Assembly (NCBI RefSeq): GCF_022605165.1
Contig: NC_063072.1
Span: 2,418,001 to 2,482,000 of the forward strand
DNA length: 64,000 nucleotides
Direction: 5' to 3'
From: Purpureocillium takamizusanense
Taxonomy: Eukaryota > Ascomycota > Sordariomycetes > Hypocreales > Ophiocordycipitaceae
This document shows positions 1 to 12,300 of this stretch, one piece after another. The notes beneath the pieces are model-generated. The model saw only the letters and a program-made list of their open reading frames with translations, searched no databases and was not told where the DNA came from. The translations under genes were made by a program, and so were the position numbers. The first letter of the stretch is position 1; the number at the start of each line of letters is the position of its first letter.

Positions 1-1144
1 ACCGGCCCGCGCCCGCCGTCCGGAAGTGACGAAGCCGACAGCTACTGGCAGCCCGGCGGTGCGATCGATACAGTACTTACATTAGTAGTGCCTACTTGGG
101 TACCTTTAGGTAGCGAACGACGCAACTGGCCTTACGTACCTACATACAACGTTGCGGTCAGCCCTTTGCCAGCAGCCTCCTGTGTCCAACCGTCTTCCTC
201 TTCGACACATGTGAGTGCGCGACGTCTTGGTGACCCCCATGTCGCACCCATGACCACTGGTGGGCTTCCCTCTGTCACAGCTTATCCGCGTTGGCACATG
301 TACGCAAAACCACGCGACTAGCAGTAGTCGCACATCGCACGGCAGCACATGCGAAGCCACCTCTCGGATCAGCCGCTCACTGACTGCCTTTTCCGTACAG
401 GTCCTTTCCCTACGTCTCCTTCCGTCCCGTCGATAATTCCCTGCGTCTTCTAATACGCACCACGGCAGCCCCGGTGTGGCTCCGTTACCAAGGGTAGGTT
501 GAGTGCCATATCAGCTATTTCCCTCGTTGTCTTCCCTGTCCATCAGAGTCGGTCCCCGGCTCCCCCCATTGCCCCTCCCCCACAGCGACGGCTATTGCTC
601 CAAGTCGTATTGACTTTCGGGCCTCCGGAGGAGGACTCAAGCGAGCACTTTCCCATGAGCCGTCTCCCGCCTCCCCCGGCCCACGTACCCCAGTCCACGT
701 CTGCGTCTGCCCAGCTCTCCCCAAACATCCTTCTCGATCCCGTTCCTGGGACGGTCCACTTGGAAGCACGACATTACCTCTTGCACCCACGGAGTTTGTC
801 AACCAGACAACACCACTGGTACCCTGCGGCGACCAGTTGCGGGGACTCCGCTCCACATCCCGACCATTGCCGTGCCTGGCAGCTCTTATATAACCTACCT
901 CCCATCCCTTCTTATCCCCCCCCTACCCTCACGTACTCGTGCTTCATTGTTCGATAGTACCGCAACTCAAGCTGAAGTTGCCACATACACAAACCCGGCC
1001 AATCGTGGTCCAACGAGCGAGTGTAATGCCAGCCTACTACCTTCAGGACTGCCACTACTTCTACCGCACCGCTCTGCGCGGTCTCAGCATCAGCACCAGC
1101 GTCTCGCCGCTCTACTCATAAAATTTCACGGACTTGCTGACAAG
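1..1144. other. intergenic, upstream of carnitine acetyltransferase
   Basis: No reading frame here looks like a conserved protein. The open stretches are short, lack recognisable domains and overlap in several frames. The first 130 bases carry several TAC/GTAC-rich words like those found in other spacers of this window. The part from about 540 to 1140 is C/T-rich, as is usual for a fungal promoter and 5' leader. It probably contains the promoter and 5' UTR of the gene starting at 1145. Confidence 0.5.
887..893 (+). promoter_or_regulatory. candidate TATA box
   Basis: The sequence TATATAA lies about 250 bases upstream of the carnitine acetyltransferase ATG, followed by pyrimidine-rich sequence suited to a transcription start. 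It is a motif match only, and many fungal promoters lack a TATA box. Confidence 0.3.
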
Positions 1145-3798
1145 ATGACCGCCAAAGTCCGCGTCTTCAGTCCTCCAAACTCCCTGGCAGCGCGGCTGGC
1201 AGAGCCTCCCGCCGACCCAGCTACGCCCCGAAGTGTCCCAGAGCCTCCGGCTTCCGTCTCGTCACGTCAGCCTCTGAACCTGTCATCGGCTTACACCAGA
1301 GTGCCCATGGCTACCCACAGTGCGCACAAGGAGGGCGGCATCACTTTTGCTGCCCAAGACAAGCTTCCCAAGCTCCCCATTCCCAACCTCGACGACACTT
1401 GCAAAAGATACTTGGAGGTTCTTGCGCCACTTCAGGCCCCCCGCGAACGGGCTGAGACGAGACATGCCGTTCAGGAGTTCCTCAAACAAGACGGGCCCGA
1501 TTTGCAAGACAAGCTCAAGAAGTATGCCCATGGCAAGACGAGCTACATCGAGCAGTTCTGTAAGTGGACCCCCTTGGCCAGCATACGTGACTATGGCTGA
1601 CAATGGCAGGGTACGACTCGTATCTCAACTTTGACAACCCCGTGGTCCTCAACCTGAACCCATTCTTCCTTCTCGAAGATGACCCTACGCCGGCGAGAAA
1701 CAACCAAGTCACCCGTGCGGCTTCACTGGTCGTGTCCGCCCTCGACTTTATCCGAGCTGTCCGAAAAGAGGAGCTTCCTCCCGACACGTTCAAGGGCACG
1801 CCGCTCTGCATGTACCAGTTTTCTCGCTTATTTGGCACTGCGAGAGTGCCGACCGAGAACGGCTGTCAAATCGTGCAGGACCCGCAATCAACGCATATCG
1901 CGGTCATGTGCCATGGCCAGATCTACTGGTTTGATGTCTTAGACGACAACTCCGACGTTATCATGACCGAGAAGGACATTGCCATCAACCTACAGACAAT
2001 CACCGAGGATGCCGCTCAAATCCCGATCCAGGAGGCTGCCAAAGGTGCTCTCGGTGTCTTGAGCACGGAGAACCGCAAGGTGTGGTCTGGCCTCAGAGAC
2101 GTTTTGACGAAGAACCCCGGCTCAAACAACGCCGACTGTCTCAACATCATAGACTCCGCGCTCTTTGTCCTCTGCCTTGACTACACGGAACCACCCAACG
2201 TCGCAGCATTGTGTCAGAACATGCTGTGTGGCACAAGCGAAGTGAAGAATGGAGTTCAAATCGGCACCTGCACCAACCGCTGGTACGACAAGATGCAAAT
2301 AATTGTTTGCAAAAACGGCAGCGCAGGTATCAACTTTGAGCATACAGGTGTGGACGGCCACACCGTGCTCAGATTCGCCAGTGATGTTTACACAGACACG
2401 ATTCTCCGCTTCGCCCGCTCCATCAACGGCCAAGCACCCACCCTTTGGGCATCAACAAGCCCCGACCCATCCAAGCGAGACCCCGAAAGTTTTGGCGATG
2501 TCAATACCACACCACGGAAGCTTGAATGGGACATGATTCCGGAGTTGAGCATAGCTGTCCGCTTCGCCGAGACTAGACTTGCCGATTTAATCGAGCAGAA
2601 CGAGTTTCAGTGTCTCGACTTCGGGTCTTACGGCAAGAACTTCATCACCTCAATGGGGTTCTCGCCCGATGCATTTGTGCAGATGGCTTTTCAGGCCGCG
2701 TACTATGGCTTGTACGGCCGCGTCGAATGTACTTACGAGCCGGCGATGACCAAGGTGTATTTGCACGGCCGCACCGAGGCTGTTCGGACAGTTTCAAGCG
2801 ACTCGGTTGACTTTGTCCAAACGTTCTGGGCAGACAATCCGCTCGAGCAGAAGATAGAAGCGCTGAAAACTGCGTGCCAGAAGCACGTCAATCGAACGAA
2901 GGAGTGCGCAAAGGCCCAAGGCTGCGATCGGCACCTGTATGCCTTGTTCTGCGTTTGGCAGAAGTACGTCGATGACGAGATTGGCAGCGGCATGAGCAGC
3001 TTCGGCCAGTCTAGCCCAGTAGATGGGTACTCACCCGTAGGCAGCCCTGAGAAGGCCTCAAGCATCTCATCCCTGGACGGTGTCGAAATAGGACGCAGCA
3101 GGGAACGTGGCGATAGCACCAACTCGCGATCACGAGACAGTCACCCTCTGCCATTTATATTCGCAGACTCTGGCTGGGACAAGCTAAACACGACGGTTTT
3201 GTCGACATCAAACTGCGGCAACCCGTCGCTCCGGCACTTTGGCTTCGGCCCGACCTCAGGCGACGGCTTCGGCATCGGGTACATTATCAAGGATGATTCC
3301 ATTTCTATTTGCGTCTCGAGCAAGCATCGCCAAACGAAGCGCTTTGTCGACGCGCTTGAGAGCTATCTCCTCGAAATTCGACGGATCCTCCGTGTAACAA
3401 ACCGCAAATCGTCGACAGCCAAGACCAGTCGGGCACGGGAGGCAGAGGAATCAAGGCCAAAGCCCGTCGGCCGGAAGTCACGTGGCCGGCTCGTCACCGG
3501 TCTCGAGACGGTGAGGACGCCTCGATCCCAAGACGGGTCGTCGCTCGCGGAGGAAAGCATTACAGCCAGTGATGACGACGAACTTGGAGGATGTAAGTTT
3601 GCAACCACCCAAGAATGATACTGCACACAATGCTAACGCGCATCTCCAGACGGGTTCTTTGACGCGGGCATGCTGCGTCAGGCACTCAAGGCACGGGATC
3701 CCGCGGCGGACACGAGTGAGACCAAGGCATCGGAGCGGGCGGCAGTACAGGCCCGACGAAGGGATGTGGGCAAGAAGCTTCGCTTAACGACGGAATGA
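1145..3798 (+). CDS. carnitine O-acetyltransferase, YAT2/FacC type
   Basis: Transfers acetyl groups between acetyl-CoA and carnitine, so that acetyl units can move between cytosol, peroxisome and mitochondrion during growth on acetate or fatty acids. Exons are 1145-1559, 1610-3592 and 3650-3798, giving 848 aa. The 50- and 57-nt introns have GTAAGT donors, and joining them restores QFWYDSYLNFDNPVV and a C-terminal ELGGYGFFDAGML. The choline/carnitine acyltransferase fold is recognisable from residue 60 to the end. The catalytic His is H383 in FEHTGVDG. There is no obvious mitochondrial presequence and no C-terminal peroxisomal SKL, which favours a cytosolic form. A Ser-rich insertion at residues about 592-650 precedes the conserved PFIFADSGWDKLNTT segment. 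An alternative in-frame start is the ATG at 1308. The family is secure; the start is less so. Confidence 0.93.
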
Positions 3799-4372
3799 TG
3801 ATGAGCGTGTTGTATGAATTGTAGCTTTTGGGCCTTGTGCGCCGTGGGGGATTTGTTTGTTGGATATCGATTGCCAAAGCCATAGCCGGATATATTGCAC
3901 CGCAATCATATGGCCCAAGAACCAAGTGCGTTATCCCGAGTTTGCATCTCCGGCGTACAAGCTTGGCTTGGATGTTGCTGAGAATGGCCATGCCCACAAG
4001 TCGGTTGCGGTCCAAGACATACCTGGTCGCAACACATTGCCAAGCTCACATGTTTCGAAGAGAAGGTACAAGTGCAGAGCTTGCAGCATGATTGCTCAGA
4101 CGCCATATATGCACATTATATATATATGCCGTGAATGATGACTCCCTGTACGCCGCGTCGGGCTGTCCCGCAACTGTGACCCCTTCTAAAAACCCAACGC
4201 CAGACCTCACAATGGATACATACAACATGACGTAGAAATACACTTCCTCCCAAGAGAATTAATGTCCCGTCACCGCGGAACCAAGACCACGAGTTTCCTT
4301 TCCCTTTTCGGGAGGGGCCCTTTGGGGTGGTCTCGTCATCGAGCCAATGACGCGGGCCTCCTCGCTCTCCGC
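3799..4372. other. shared 3' region of convergent genes
   Basis: This is a spacer between two genes whose 3' ends face each other. It holds an AT dinucleotide stretch around 4106-4127 and no frame resembling a protein. Both 3' UTRs and polyadenylation sites should lie here. Confidence 0.5.
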
Positions 4373-5793
4373 TCAGTTGAGCTCATGCATCTGGCCACGG
4401 TGGTTATCCGATGTCTGTGCGGATGCCTCATAGATGACGGGCTGCTGGGGCTGGAAGCCGTGCGGCGGTGGCGGCTGCTGCTGCTGCTGGGGGCCCGGGC
4501 CAGGAGCCGGGTAGCCGCCCCATTGGGGCACGCCGGGGCTCGTGCTGTTCGTGCGCGGGTCCGTCATGTGCGTCATGTGCGAGGCCGTGGGAGATGTTGG
4601 GGCGAGCGACGGGTCGGCGGCGGCAGGATAGTATCCACCAAGCGGCGGCGGCATGGTCTGAGGGTACTGCTGGTTGGGAGGGAGATAGCTCTGGACAGAA
4701 GGAGCGTAGTTGGGGTTGTAGTACGACGTGTGCGGGCCAGGCTGCTGCTGCTGCTGCTGCATCATGCTGGGCGGCGGCACGCTTGGGTGTTGCACGGGAG
4801 ACTGTTCCATGGGCGGGCTCGCCGTCTTGCCAGCATCGGCCTGCTTCTTGCCGCGCCGTAGGCAGAAGAAAGCGATGATGCCGGCGATACCAATCGCGGC
4901 GACACCACCAACGACACCTCCGACAATGGCTGCCACGGGCGTCTTCTTGCCTCCGCCGCCGCCGCCTCCACCACTGTTGTCCTTGTCGCTGCTGTCGCTG
5001 TTGCCAGAACCATCGGTACTGGTGGTGGCAGCCGCTGATGAGGTTTTTGACAGCGCGCCAGATGGAGTTGGGTCACCGATAGTGCTCTTGCCCGTCTGCT
5101 TCGTGTTGAGAAGTGAAGTCGACGAGCCCGTCTGCGTGATTGTGAAGTAGGACCGGCTGATGGTCTGGCCGGCGAAGGTCGTGAAGGCCTGGTTGGCCAA
5201 AGAGTCGCTAATGGCCGCACACCAGTAGTCTGTGATGCCGCCAGGAAACGCAATGGTGTTGCAGAATTTACTCGCCGCGTTTGTGCTTGTTTCTTGCGTT
5301 AGTCACAAAAAGGGTAGAGCGAACGGCAGGGTGAGTGAGCAGAGGGCAGCGCATACCACTTGAGCACAAGAGTGTCCTGAGCGCAGCTGTCGCCACACTT
5401 GCTCGACGAAACGATGTCGTTGTAGTCCATGCATCCGAACCGGAAGTTGGAGCCCCCGTCGTTGTAACACATGACGACACCGGAGTGAGTCGGCTGTGAA
5501 AAGACGAGGCCGCATGTCGCGCTAGGGCCACAGGTGTAGGCCCAGCTGGCGTTGCCCGAGATGTATCCGCAGGTGTTGTCGGGGGCCACGGCCATGGTCA
5601 ACTTATAAGACGTCGAGTCCTGGCGACGCAGCAACTCGTGCATGCTCGGCGGCACTGTCGGCCTGGGAGACATGCCGTCCGCAGGCAGGACGACCGAACG
5701 CGTGGCTTGGGGTATCCGCGCGACAAGCCGGGCTTCGACGGCCGTCGATATGCACATGGCCGCCAGAGCGGCCATCAACTGAGTGACCTTCAT
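4373..5793 (-). CDS. secreted-ectodomain single-pass membrane protein
   Basis: Two exons, 5793-5357 and 5285-4373, with a 71-nt intron (GTATGC donor, CTAAC branch) encode 449 aa. Residues 1-21 form a signal peptide ending at an AVEA site. The ectodomain has a Cys-rich part at about 60-170 with even-spaced cysteines, then a Ser/Thr/Gly linker ending in eight glycines. A glycine-rich membrane helix lies at about 262-287 and is followed at once by RRGKK, which predicts a cytoplasmic C-terminus. The tail is rich in Pro, Gln and Tyr and contains polyglutamine runs. The layout resembles fungal surface sensors of the WSC/Mid2 kind, but I do not see a diagnostic WSC signature, so a sensor role is inference. 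The start at 5793 is chosen because the signal peptide begins there. Confidence 0.82.
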
Positions 5794-7559
5794 GACTTGG
5801 TGACTTATACACAACAGAGGAGAATCCACCGGAAGGACGTGACGTGACGGATGAGGCTACCGAAACGGGCAAGACAAGAATAAGGAGAGGAAGAAGAAGC
5901 AAATAAACGAGCGAACAATTCTTCAATCCTCTTCTCCAGACCGAGGGGGGCACGAGGCGGCGGGGAGTTGTTTTATTGCGCGAGACACCACGAATGGTTC
6001 AACCCCGGTCCCCCATCATGGCGGCGGCGGCGGCGGCGGCGGGACCTCATCGCAACTCGAGCACACCCGGACCATCCCATGCAGCCCTGGCCTAGCGCCT
6101 CGGGCGTCAGGAACAGGCATTGGCCACGATGGAGCGCGATGGTGAATTGAGTCGTGACGGGAGGCATCAGCCTCCAATGGACGGTCGTGGAGGAGCGAGC
6201 GTGGCTTGCAGGAGCTGAATTTTAAACGGGTCCCGACAACCGTCTCGCCCCGACCCAGGCGGATCTGCCTGGTCTGCGCGCAAAATCAGCCTGCCGCCAG
6301 GGGAGCCGCTTGACGTGGCTGCAAATGGCCAGGGTTTGTGCAGCAGGCAGGGTCTCTCGTGTTAGGACCGGTGCTGCAGCATCGTCGTCCCCCGCGCGGC
6401 AACTACCCACAACAAAGATTGCCGTAACTCGTACGAAATACGCACGCGAGAATGGCTTCCCCCTTTTCGGCGTCATCGTTGCTGTCGAATGACCTTGCTA
6501 TCCAGTTCAGAGGGCGTGAGAGCCATACGGCTCATACTGCATGCGCCTTTGGCCGAAGCGGCACGAGGAGATTGTCATCCGAACCGTCATGTTCGATATG
6601 GGTCCACGGTGGGAAAATGATCTGCGCGTCGTCCTGGGGCTTTGCAATGCCGTCAACGGCGCGCCCCCAGTTCGTGGCTCGTGGCCATTTGGTGTGCCCA
6701 CAGGACCGGCGCATCCTCGTTTTGCGGCGGCATGACAGCGAACCTGCTGCCGGCGCCGGCACGTTTGACGCCACGAACCAAGTTAGGCGACCGGCTTCGA
6801 ATGGGTATGAGTGAGGTCCATGCTCCATCAGTCCCTCCCTACCCATTGTCCTCACATCTCGTCAGGCAAGGCAAGGCAAGCCGCCACCCGAGACATGGGT
6901 GTGTGAGTTGAAGACAGCGACACCAGCAAACAAAGGGGTCGTCTCTTTCGAGTGGCCCGCCCGCAGACAGACGCAGGTCGGGAATCGGGTCAATTTGGAG
7001 TAAGCATTGGCGGCCAAGTGCGAAAGCGGCTGTGAACCAGAACGGACAAAAGTGGGCGGCGGGGGAGACGGACGTCGAGCCGTGGCAGGCCCCCCTCCAG
7101 TCACGTGGGTTGGCGATGCCCAGGACGCGATTTGGCGCGGCGTCACGACTGGAGCTGTAACCGCAGGGTAGCTGCGCAGCATTCGACCTCGTCTTGATGC
7201 GCGCAGAAAACAACTCGAGAACGGAGTGGGTTGAAGATTTGACATAGAGATTTGTTGGATTATTGGATTTCTCTTAGGTTTCTTCGTCTCACAAACCAAC
7301 GTGGCGCGTTGCGCGTAGCGCGTAGCACGGCCTGTTGGCGAAGAAGCTCTCATCCTCCACGCCTCCTTCCATCGTCATCGACCTCACCTGAGCACTCTTG
7401 GGCAACGGCACCAGCGCCCTCGGCCTGACCCTGCCGCCCGCCCACTCCAAATCGCCAGCAAAACACGCAATCTCGCCTCTCCAAGTCGCGTATCCACGTC
7501 GAGATGCGATAAACAGCCCGCACACTGGACACGCCCCCTCCCGCCTCTCCCCATCCCCC
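5794..7559. other. divergent intergenic region (surface protein / RAD57)
   Basis: A 1.8-kb spacer between two divergent genes, so both promoters should be in it. A short GGC/GCG microsatellite sits near 6020-6043. Open frames are short, Arg/Pro-rich and not protein-like. The last 160 bases before the RAD57 ATG stay open in frame, but no ATG occurs there in that frame. Confidence 0.45.
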
Positions 7560-9185
7560 ATGACGGACCTGTTGCGCATCCTCCCGTCCTTCCGCACCGC
7601 GCCCTTCTCCGCCCTGCTCCCCGCCATCGAGCAGCATGCCCTCACCACCGCCGAGCTCCTCGCCCTGCACCCGGCTGACATCGCCAAGCAGACGCAGCTC
7701 CCGCTGCTGGACCTTAAGCGCTTCGTCGCCGCCATCCAGTCGTCGCTGGTCGACGACCTGGTCCCGGAGCAGCTGCTCGTTGGGCTGGACGACGACGACG
7801 ACGACGACGACGACGGGCCCGGTCATCAGCACGCCGCGAGCATCGCAGACAGCCGCGGGAAGGAGGAGAAGGGAGAGGAGGATGACGATGGAAGAGAGGG
7901 AGATGTTGCGCCCAAGGGCACCCAGGATGACCCCGGCGCAGTCGCGGCAGAGCAGCAGCAGGAGCAGCGGCCGCCGCCGCCATCGCCGCAACGACAGATG
8001 ACGCCCGGCAACATCCCGTGCGAGGCCATCAGCACCCTTGACGACGGCCTCGACGCCGCGCTCGGCGGCGGCGTGCCCCTCGGCTGCATCACCGAGTTCG
8101 CCGGCGAGAGCGGCGCCGGTAAGACGCAGTTCCTCCTCTCCCTGTGCCTCGCCGTGCAGCTGCCGCCCCCGCGCGGCCTCGCCAAGCAGGCCCTCTACAT
8201 CTCCACCGAGTCCGGCCTCGCCACCCGCCGCCTCGCCCAGATGCTCGCTTCCAACCCGGCCTTTCTTGCCAGGAACGACGCCGACGCGCGCCCGCCGTCG
8301 CTCGACAACATTCTCAGCACCGTCACGCCCGACCTCGAGTCCCAGGACCACATCCTCGAGTACCAGGTCCCCGTCCTGCTGTCGCGCCACGACATTGGCC
8401 TCGTCGTCGTCGACTCCGTCGCCGCAAACTACCGCGCCGAGTTTGAGCGCCAGGGGTCCCGCGGCTCTAACATGGCCGCCCGGAGCGCCGAGCTCATCCG
8501 CCTCGGTGCCTTGCTGCGCGACCTCGCCCGCAGGCACAACCTCGCCGTCGTCGTCGCCAATCAGGTCGCCGATCGCTTCTCCTCGTCTTCCCTCTCGCCC
8601 GGTACCATCCGCGGCCGCGTCCACGCCGGCGCCGTCAGAAACGTCGCCACGACCCTGCAAAGCACGCAGGACAGCCCGCTCGCGTCGCGGAGTGACAAGG
8701 GCCCTCCGCCCCTTCCCCTCGCCAGCACGCCGCCGCCGCCCTCCTCCTCTGGCGCCGCCCCCTTCTCCTTTCCCGACGACGGCCCGCCACCTGCGCCGCC
8801 CGCCCTGCGGCTCGACCACCAGCAGCGCTGGTTCACCGGCTGGGGCGACGACCCGTACTCGTCGCAGGCCCTCAAGACGCCTAGCCTCGGCCTCGTCTGG
8901 TCCACTCAGATCTCGTGCCGCGTCGCCCTATTCAAACGCCCTGTCTACGGCCGCCCGCGGAGGGTCGCCGCGCCGCTCCACGCGGACGACTACGACGACG
9001 GCGACGACGTCGCTTCGCGCGAGCCAACGCTTAAGGCGTGGAGGAGATGGATGAAGGTCGTATTTGCGCCGCACGTCGCGGCGTCGGGGCGGGGGATGGA
9101 CGGAGCGGCCGAGTTTGAAGTAAATATGGGCGGCCTCAAGTCTGTAAAGCCTAAAGCGAAGCTCAAAGCGAAAGGCATACACTGA
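7560..9185 (+). CDS. rad57: DNA repair protein RAD57 (RecA-fold Rad51 paralog)
   Basis: An intronless gene of 541 aa. In yeasts Rad57 pairs with Rad55 and helps load Rad51 on single-stranded DNA during homologous recombination in the nucleus. The N-terminal helical part occupies residues 1-75. The RecA/KaiC-type ATPase core starts near 145, with Walker A GESGAGKT at 182-189 and Walker B around 280 (LVVVDS), followed by the conserved VVVANQVADRF strand. The C-terminal LGLVWSTQISCRVAL segment matches the family. The gene carries a run of about nine Asp codons plus an acidic stretch near residue 80, and a Pro/Ser-rich insertion at about 375-420, so it is longer than yeast Rad57 (460 aa). It is the first ATG of the frame. 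It converges on RPC2 with about 200 bases between stop codons. Confidence 0.92.
   Translation: MTDLLRILPSFRTAPFSALLPAIEQHALTTAELLALHPADIAKQTQLPLLDLKRFVAAIQSSLVDDLVPEQLLVGLDDDDDDDDDGPGHQHAASIADSRGKEEKGEEDDDGREGDVAPKGTQDDPGAVAAEQQQEQRPPPPSPQRQMTPGNIPCEAISTLDDGLDAALGGGVPLGCITEFAGESGAGKTQFLLSLCLAVQLPPPRGLAKQALYISTESGLATRRLAQMLASNPAFLARNDADARPPSLDNILSTVTPDLESQDHILEYQVPVLLSRHDIGLVVVDSVAANYRAEFERQGSRGSNMAARSAELIRLGALLRDLARRHNLAVVVANQVADRFSSSSLSPGTIRGRVHAGAVRNVATTLQSTQDSPLASRSDKGPPPLPLASTPPPPSSSGAAPFSFPDDGPPPAPPALRLDHQQRWFTGWGDDPYSSQALKTPSLGLVWSTQISCRVALFKRPVYGRPRRVAAPLHADDYDDGDDVASREPTLKAWRRWMKVVFAPHVAASGRGMDGAAEFEVNMGGLKSVKPKAKLKAKGIH
7785..7815 (+). repeat. GAC trinucleotide repeat inside RAD57
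   Basis: About nine tandem GAC codons encode a poly-Asp run in the linker between the N-terminal domain and the ATPase core. It lies in a disordered acidic segment, so length changes would probably be tolerated. Confidence 0.8.
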
Positions 9186-9388
9186 AGCCTTGCTGCGCCT
9201 TTAGTTCGCAAGGCTTACGAAAGGTAGTCACATAAGATTAGACGAATCACGCCAGAACAAGAACATGCCTTAATGGTTTTACATTTGTGTCGTCGAAGTC
9301 GCTAAATGCTGTCGATCTAGCTGTACATGTCCCCTAGATGCCTCCTCCTCCACGCCAGACCTTCCATAGTAGCTCCCCCGGCGACCCA

Positions 9389-12300
9389 TCATTGTGGGTG
9401 CGGAAACTCGTCCTCGAGCTGGAGGCGAACACCAACGTTCATGCTGATGAGCTCCTGGACCAGCAACTTGGCGGCGTACGGCATGGTCATCTTGGTCACC
9501 TCCCTCGTGCTCTTGCACGTGTGGCAGTAACCGCGGTATCCAAACAGACCGCACTGCTGGCAAATGTCAATGTCCACGCTGTCCGAGCTGAACATGAGCC
9601 GCTCCAGCAACAGCTGTGACGCTCCGTACGCGATCAAGCAGTCGCGCTCCATTTCTCCCAGGCGGAGACCACCGTCTCTGGAACGACCTTCGGTCGGCTG
9701 CCGGGTCAGGATGGCCCTGGGGCCCCTGGAGCGAGAGTGCATCTTGTCTTGCACCATGTGCTTCAAGCGCTGGTAGTAGATGGGGCCGTTGAAGATGTAC
9801 GCCTCCAGGGGCTCGCCTGTGAGGCCAGAAGTAAAGTAGTCCTTGCCCTCCCACGAAAAGCCGTGGTCGAGTAGGACCTGGCTCATCTCCTCGACCGGAT
9901 GCGACCGGAAGGCATCGCCAAAGCCATAGTCCTTGCGGCCATCGAGGATGGATGCCTTTCCTGTTAGGCATTCCAGAAGCTTGCCGACAGTCATTCGAGA
10001 CGGGAAACCATGAGGATTCATGATAATGTCAGGTGTCAGGCCATTATCCGCAAATGGCATGTCCTCATGGTCAACAATGATGCCCACCACACCCTTTTGA
10101 CCGTGACGAGACGAGAATTTGTCGCCCAACTCAGGACGGCGTGTCTGTCTCGTCTGGACCTTGATGACTGTGGTATCCTTTTCCGTCTGGGAGATCATGA
10201 CCTTGTCAATGTAGGCAGGATCAGGTATGCGGTATGAAACGGCGGAATCGCGATATTCGCTGGGCCCCCGATCCATACCGATGCCGGTGGTTGTGAGGTC
10301 AAGAGGTGTTTCCTTCTTGACCATGACTTCTCCAGACTTGACTCTGTACCCGACCATGGCAAGGCCATCATTATCAAGGGCCTCGTACTTGGCTTCGCGC
10401 TGATTCGTTGCGCCGTTGATTGGATCTCCTATTCGCTCTCTCCGACCGTTCGGATATTTCTGCAGTTCTGTGGTGTACTTGCGGAATACCTGGCACCGCC
10501 CGAAACCTCTGTCAATGGACCCCTTGTTCAGGACGAGGGCATCTTCGATGTCGTATCCTGAATATGACATGACGACGACAGTGGCGTTTTGCCCTGCAGG
10601 AAGCTTGTCGTAGTGAATGAGCTCGATAGTCTTGGTGATGACCATCGGCCGCTGTGGGTATACGAGGGTGTAGAGTAGTGTGTCAATTCGGTTGAACTGA
10701 TTATATGCAATGGCTCCGATGGCTTGTTTACCCATGGCGCATTGGTACGTGTTTCGAGGCGACTGGTTGTGGTGAGGGAAAGGAATCAGACCGGCGACGG
10801 CACCAAGCAGCGTGAACGGCTCAATCTCCAAGTGTGTCGTGCTTTGCGTCACCTGGTCCTCGTAGAGCGTGATAAGTGCGTCGTTCTCTTCGTTGACATC
10901 AAGGTATTCCACGATGCCCTTAGTCAAGAAGTCGTCAAAAGTTGCTTTGCCCAGCTGCAGCAGCTTGAGGTGCTCAGGCTTGAGCTTTTGTTGACCATTT
11001 TTAACAATAATGTAGGGCCGACAAATGCGGCCTTCATCGGTTGCTATATGAACAGCGTTGAAATGAGAGTTGAGGTTGATGCTGACGAAGGGAGATATCC
11101 ATCCTCGTCGACGCATCGTCCGAAATTTTGACGCAAACCTCTTGGGATATCTTGTCAACGCAAATGGAGTACCGTTGACGTGTATGATGTATGAGCCCTC
11201 ACGATGCATCTCGGCACCTGAGAAGTTGCGAATGGGCTCGACACCCGTGTCGAGGGTGAAGATCCACCGCTTGATTGGTGTTTCGTCAATGTTCGTCGTA
11301 ATGTGTGTCATGAGGGCCAAGTTCTTGACGAGACCGCAAGCTTCACCTTCTGGTGTATCCGACGGACACAACATACCCCACTGGGACGGTTGAAGGGCTC
11401 GGGGACCCGACACCTTGCGAGTCTTCTCGAACTGACTGCTGATTCGGGTCATCATGCCGAGTGCACTGATGTAGCTAAGGCGGCTGAGGACGTGCGTGAC
11501 GCCGGCTCGGTTCATGTTGAAGCGCTTGACGCTCCAGTTTCCTGTCTGGATGGCGCGATTGATTCCCAACCCGATGTTGTTCGCATGATTGCTGATCATG
11601 TGCACTGCATCGAGGGGAACTGCTCGGTTGTTCTTCTTCAAGAACTTGTCGATGGACATCTTGACCTCGACCATGAAGCGCTTGAAGAGATCCTCGAAGA
11701 GAAGTGAGAGGAGCTGACCGGCCAGCTCCAGGCGCTTATTCCCCACAAAGTCCCGATCATCGACCAGCTTCGAATCTTGCGAGGCCATGAGAACTCTCCG
11801 CGTCATCATGGCGACGTATATGGCCTTGGGATAGAAGTCAAGCCCTTCGATCGGAACATGGGCAATGACCAGATTGGCCAAGGCGTCGAGTCCCTCCTCC
11901 ACGTTGTTTCGACGAACCTGAGGGCCGAACTGGGACCGTCGCGAGCCCATCTTGACGCGGGCGCCAATATATTCCAGCGCCTGGTGCTGAGTGAAGACGC
12001 CGACCTTTGTTGCCTCATCAAAGTTGACGATGAATTCGTCCTGGTACCTGCCGTCCGAGCCAGCCACCAGTTGCATGATCTCGTAGTCTGAGAGGCCACC
12101 CAAGGCCTTGAGCACAATGACTATGGGAATACCTTCGACAAGGACGTTGTGTGTGAGCACAATTCTGTCCTTCTTCAAGGTGACGTATGTCTTGGACTTT
12201 CGTTCGTGCGTCGAACTGGTGACGGAAGCGGAGATGACGTTGTTCTTCTCGTCGGCCTCGACAATGACGCGGTTCTTGCTCAGCTGTTCCTGGATCAAAA

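Noticed and set aside
7350..8819. 489-codon frame antisense to RAD57
   Set aside because: It mirrors the third-position GC bias of RAD57 on the other strand. Its Gly/Arg/Glu-rich product resembles no protein, whereas RAD57 is unmistakable.
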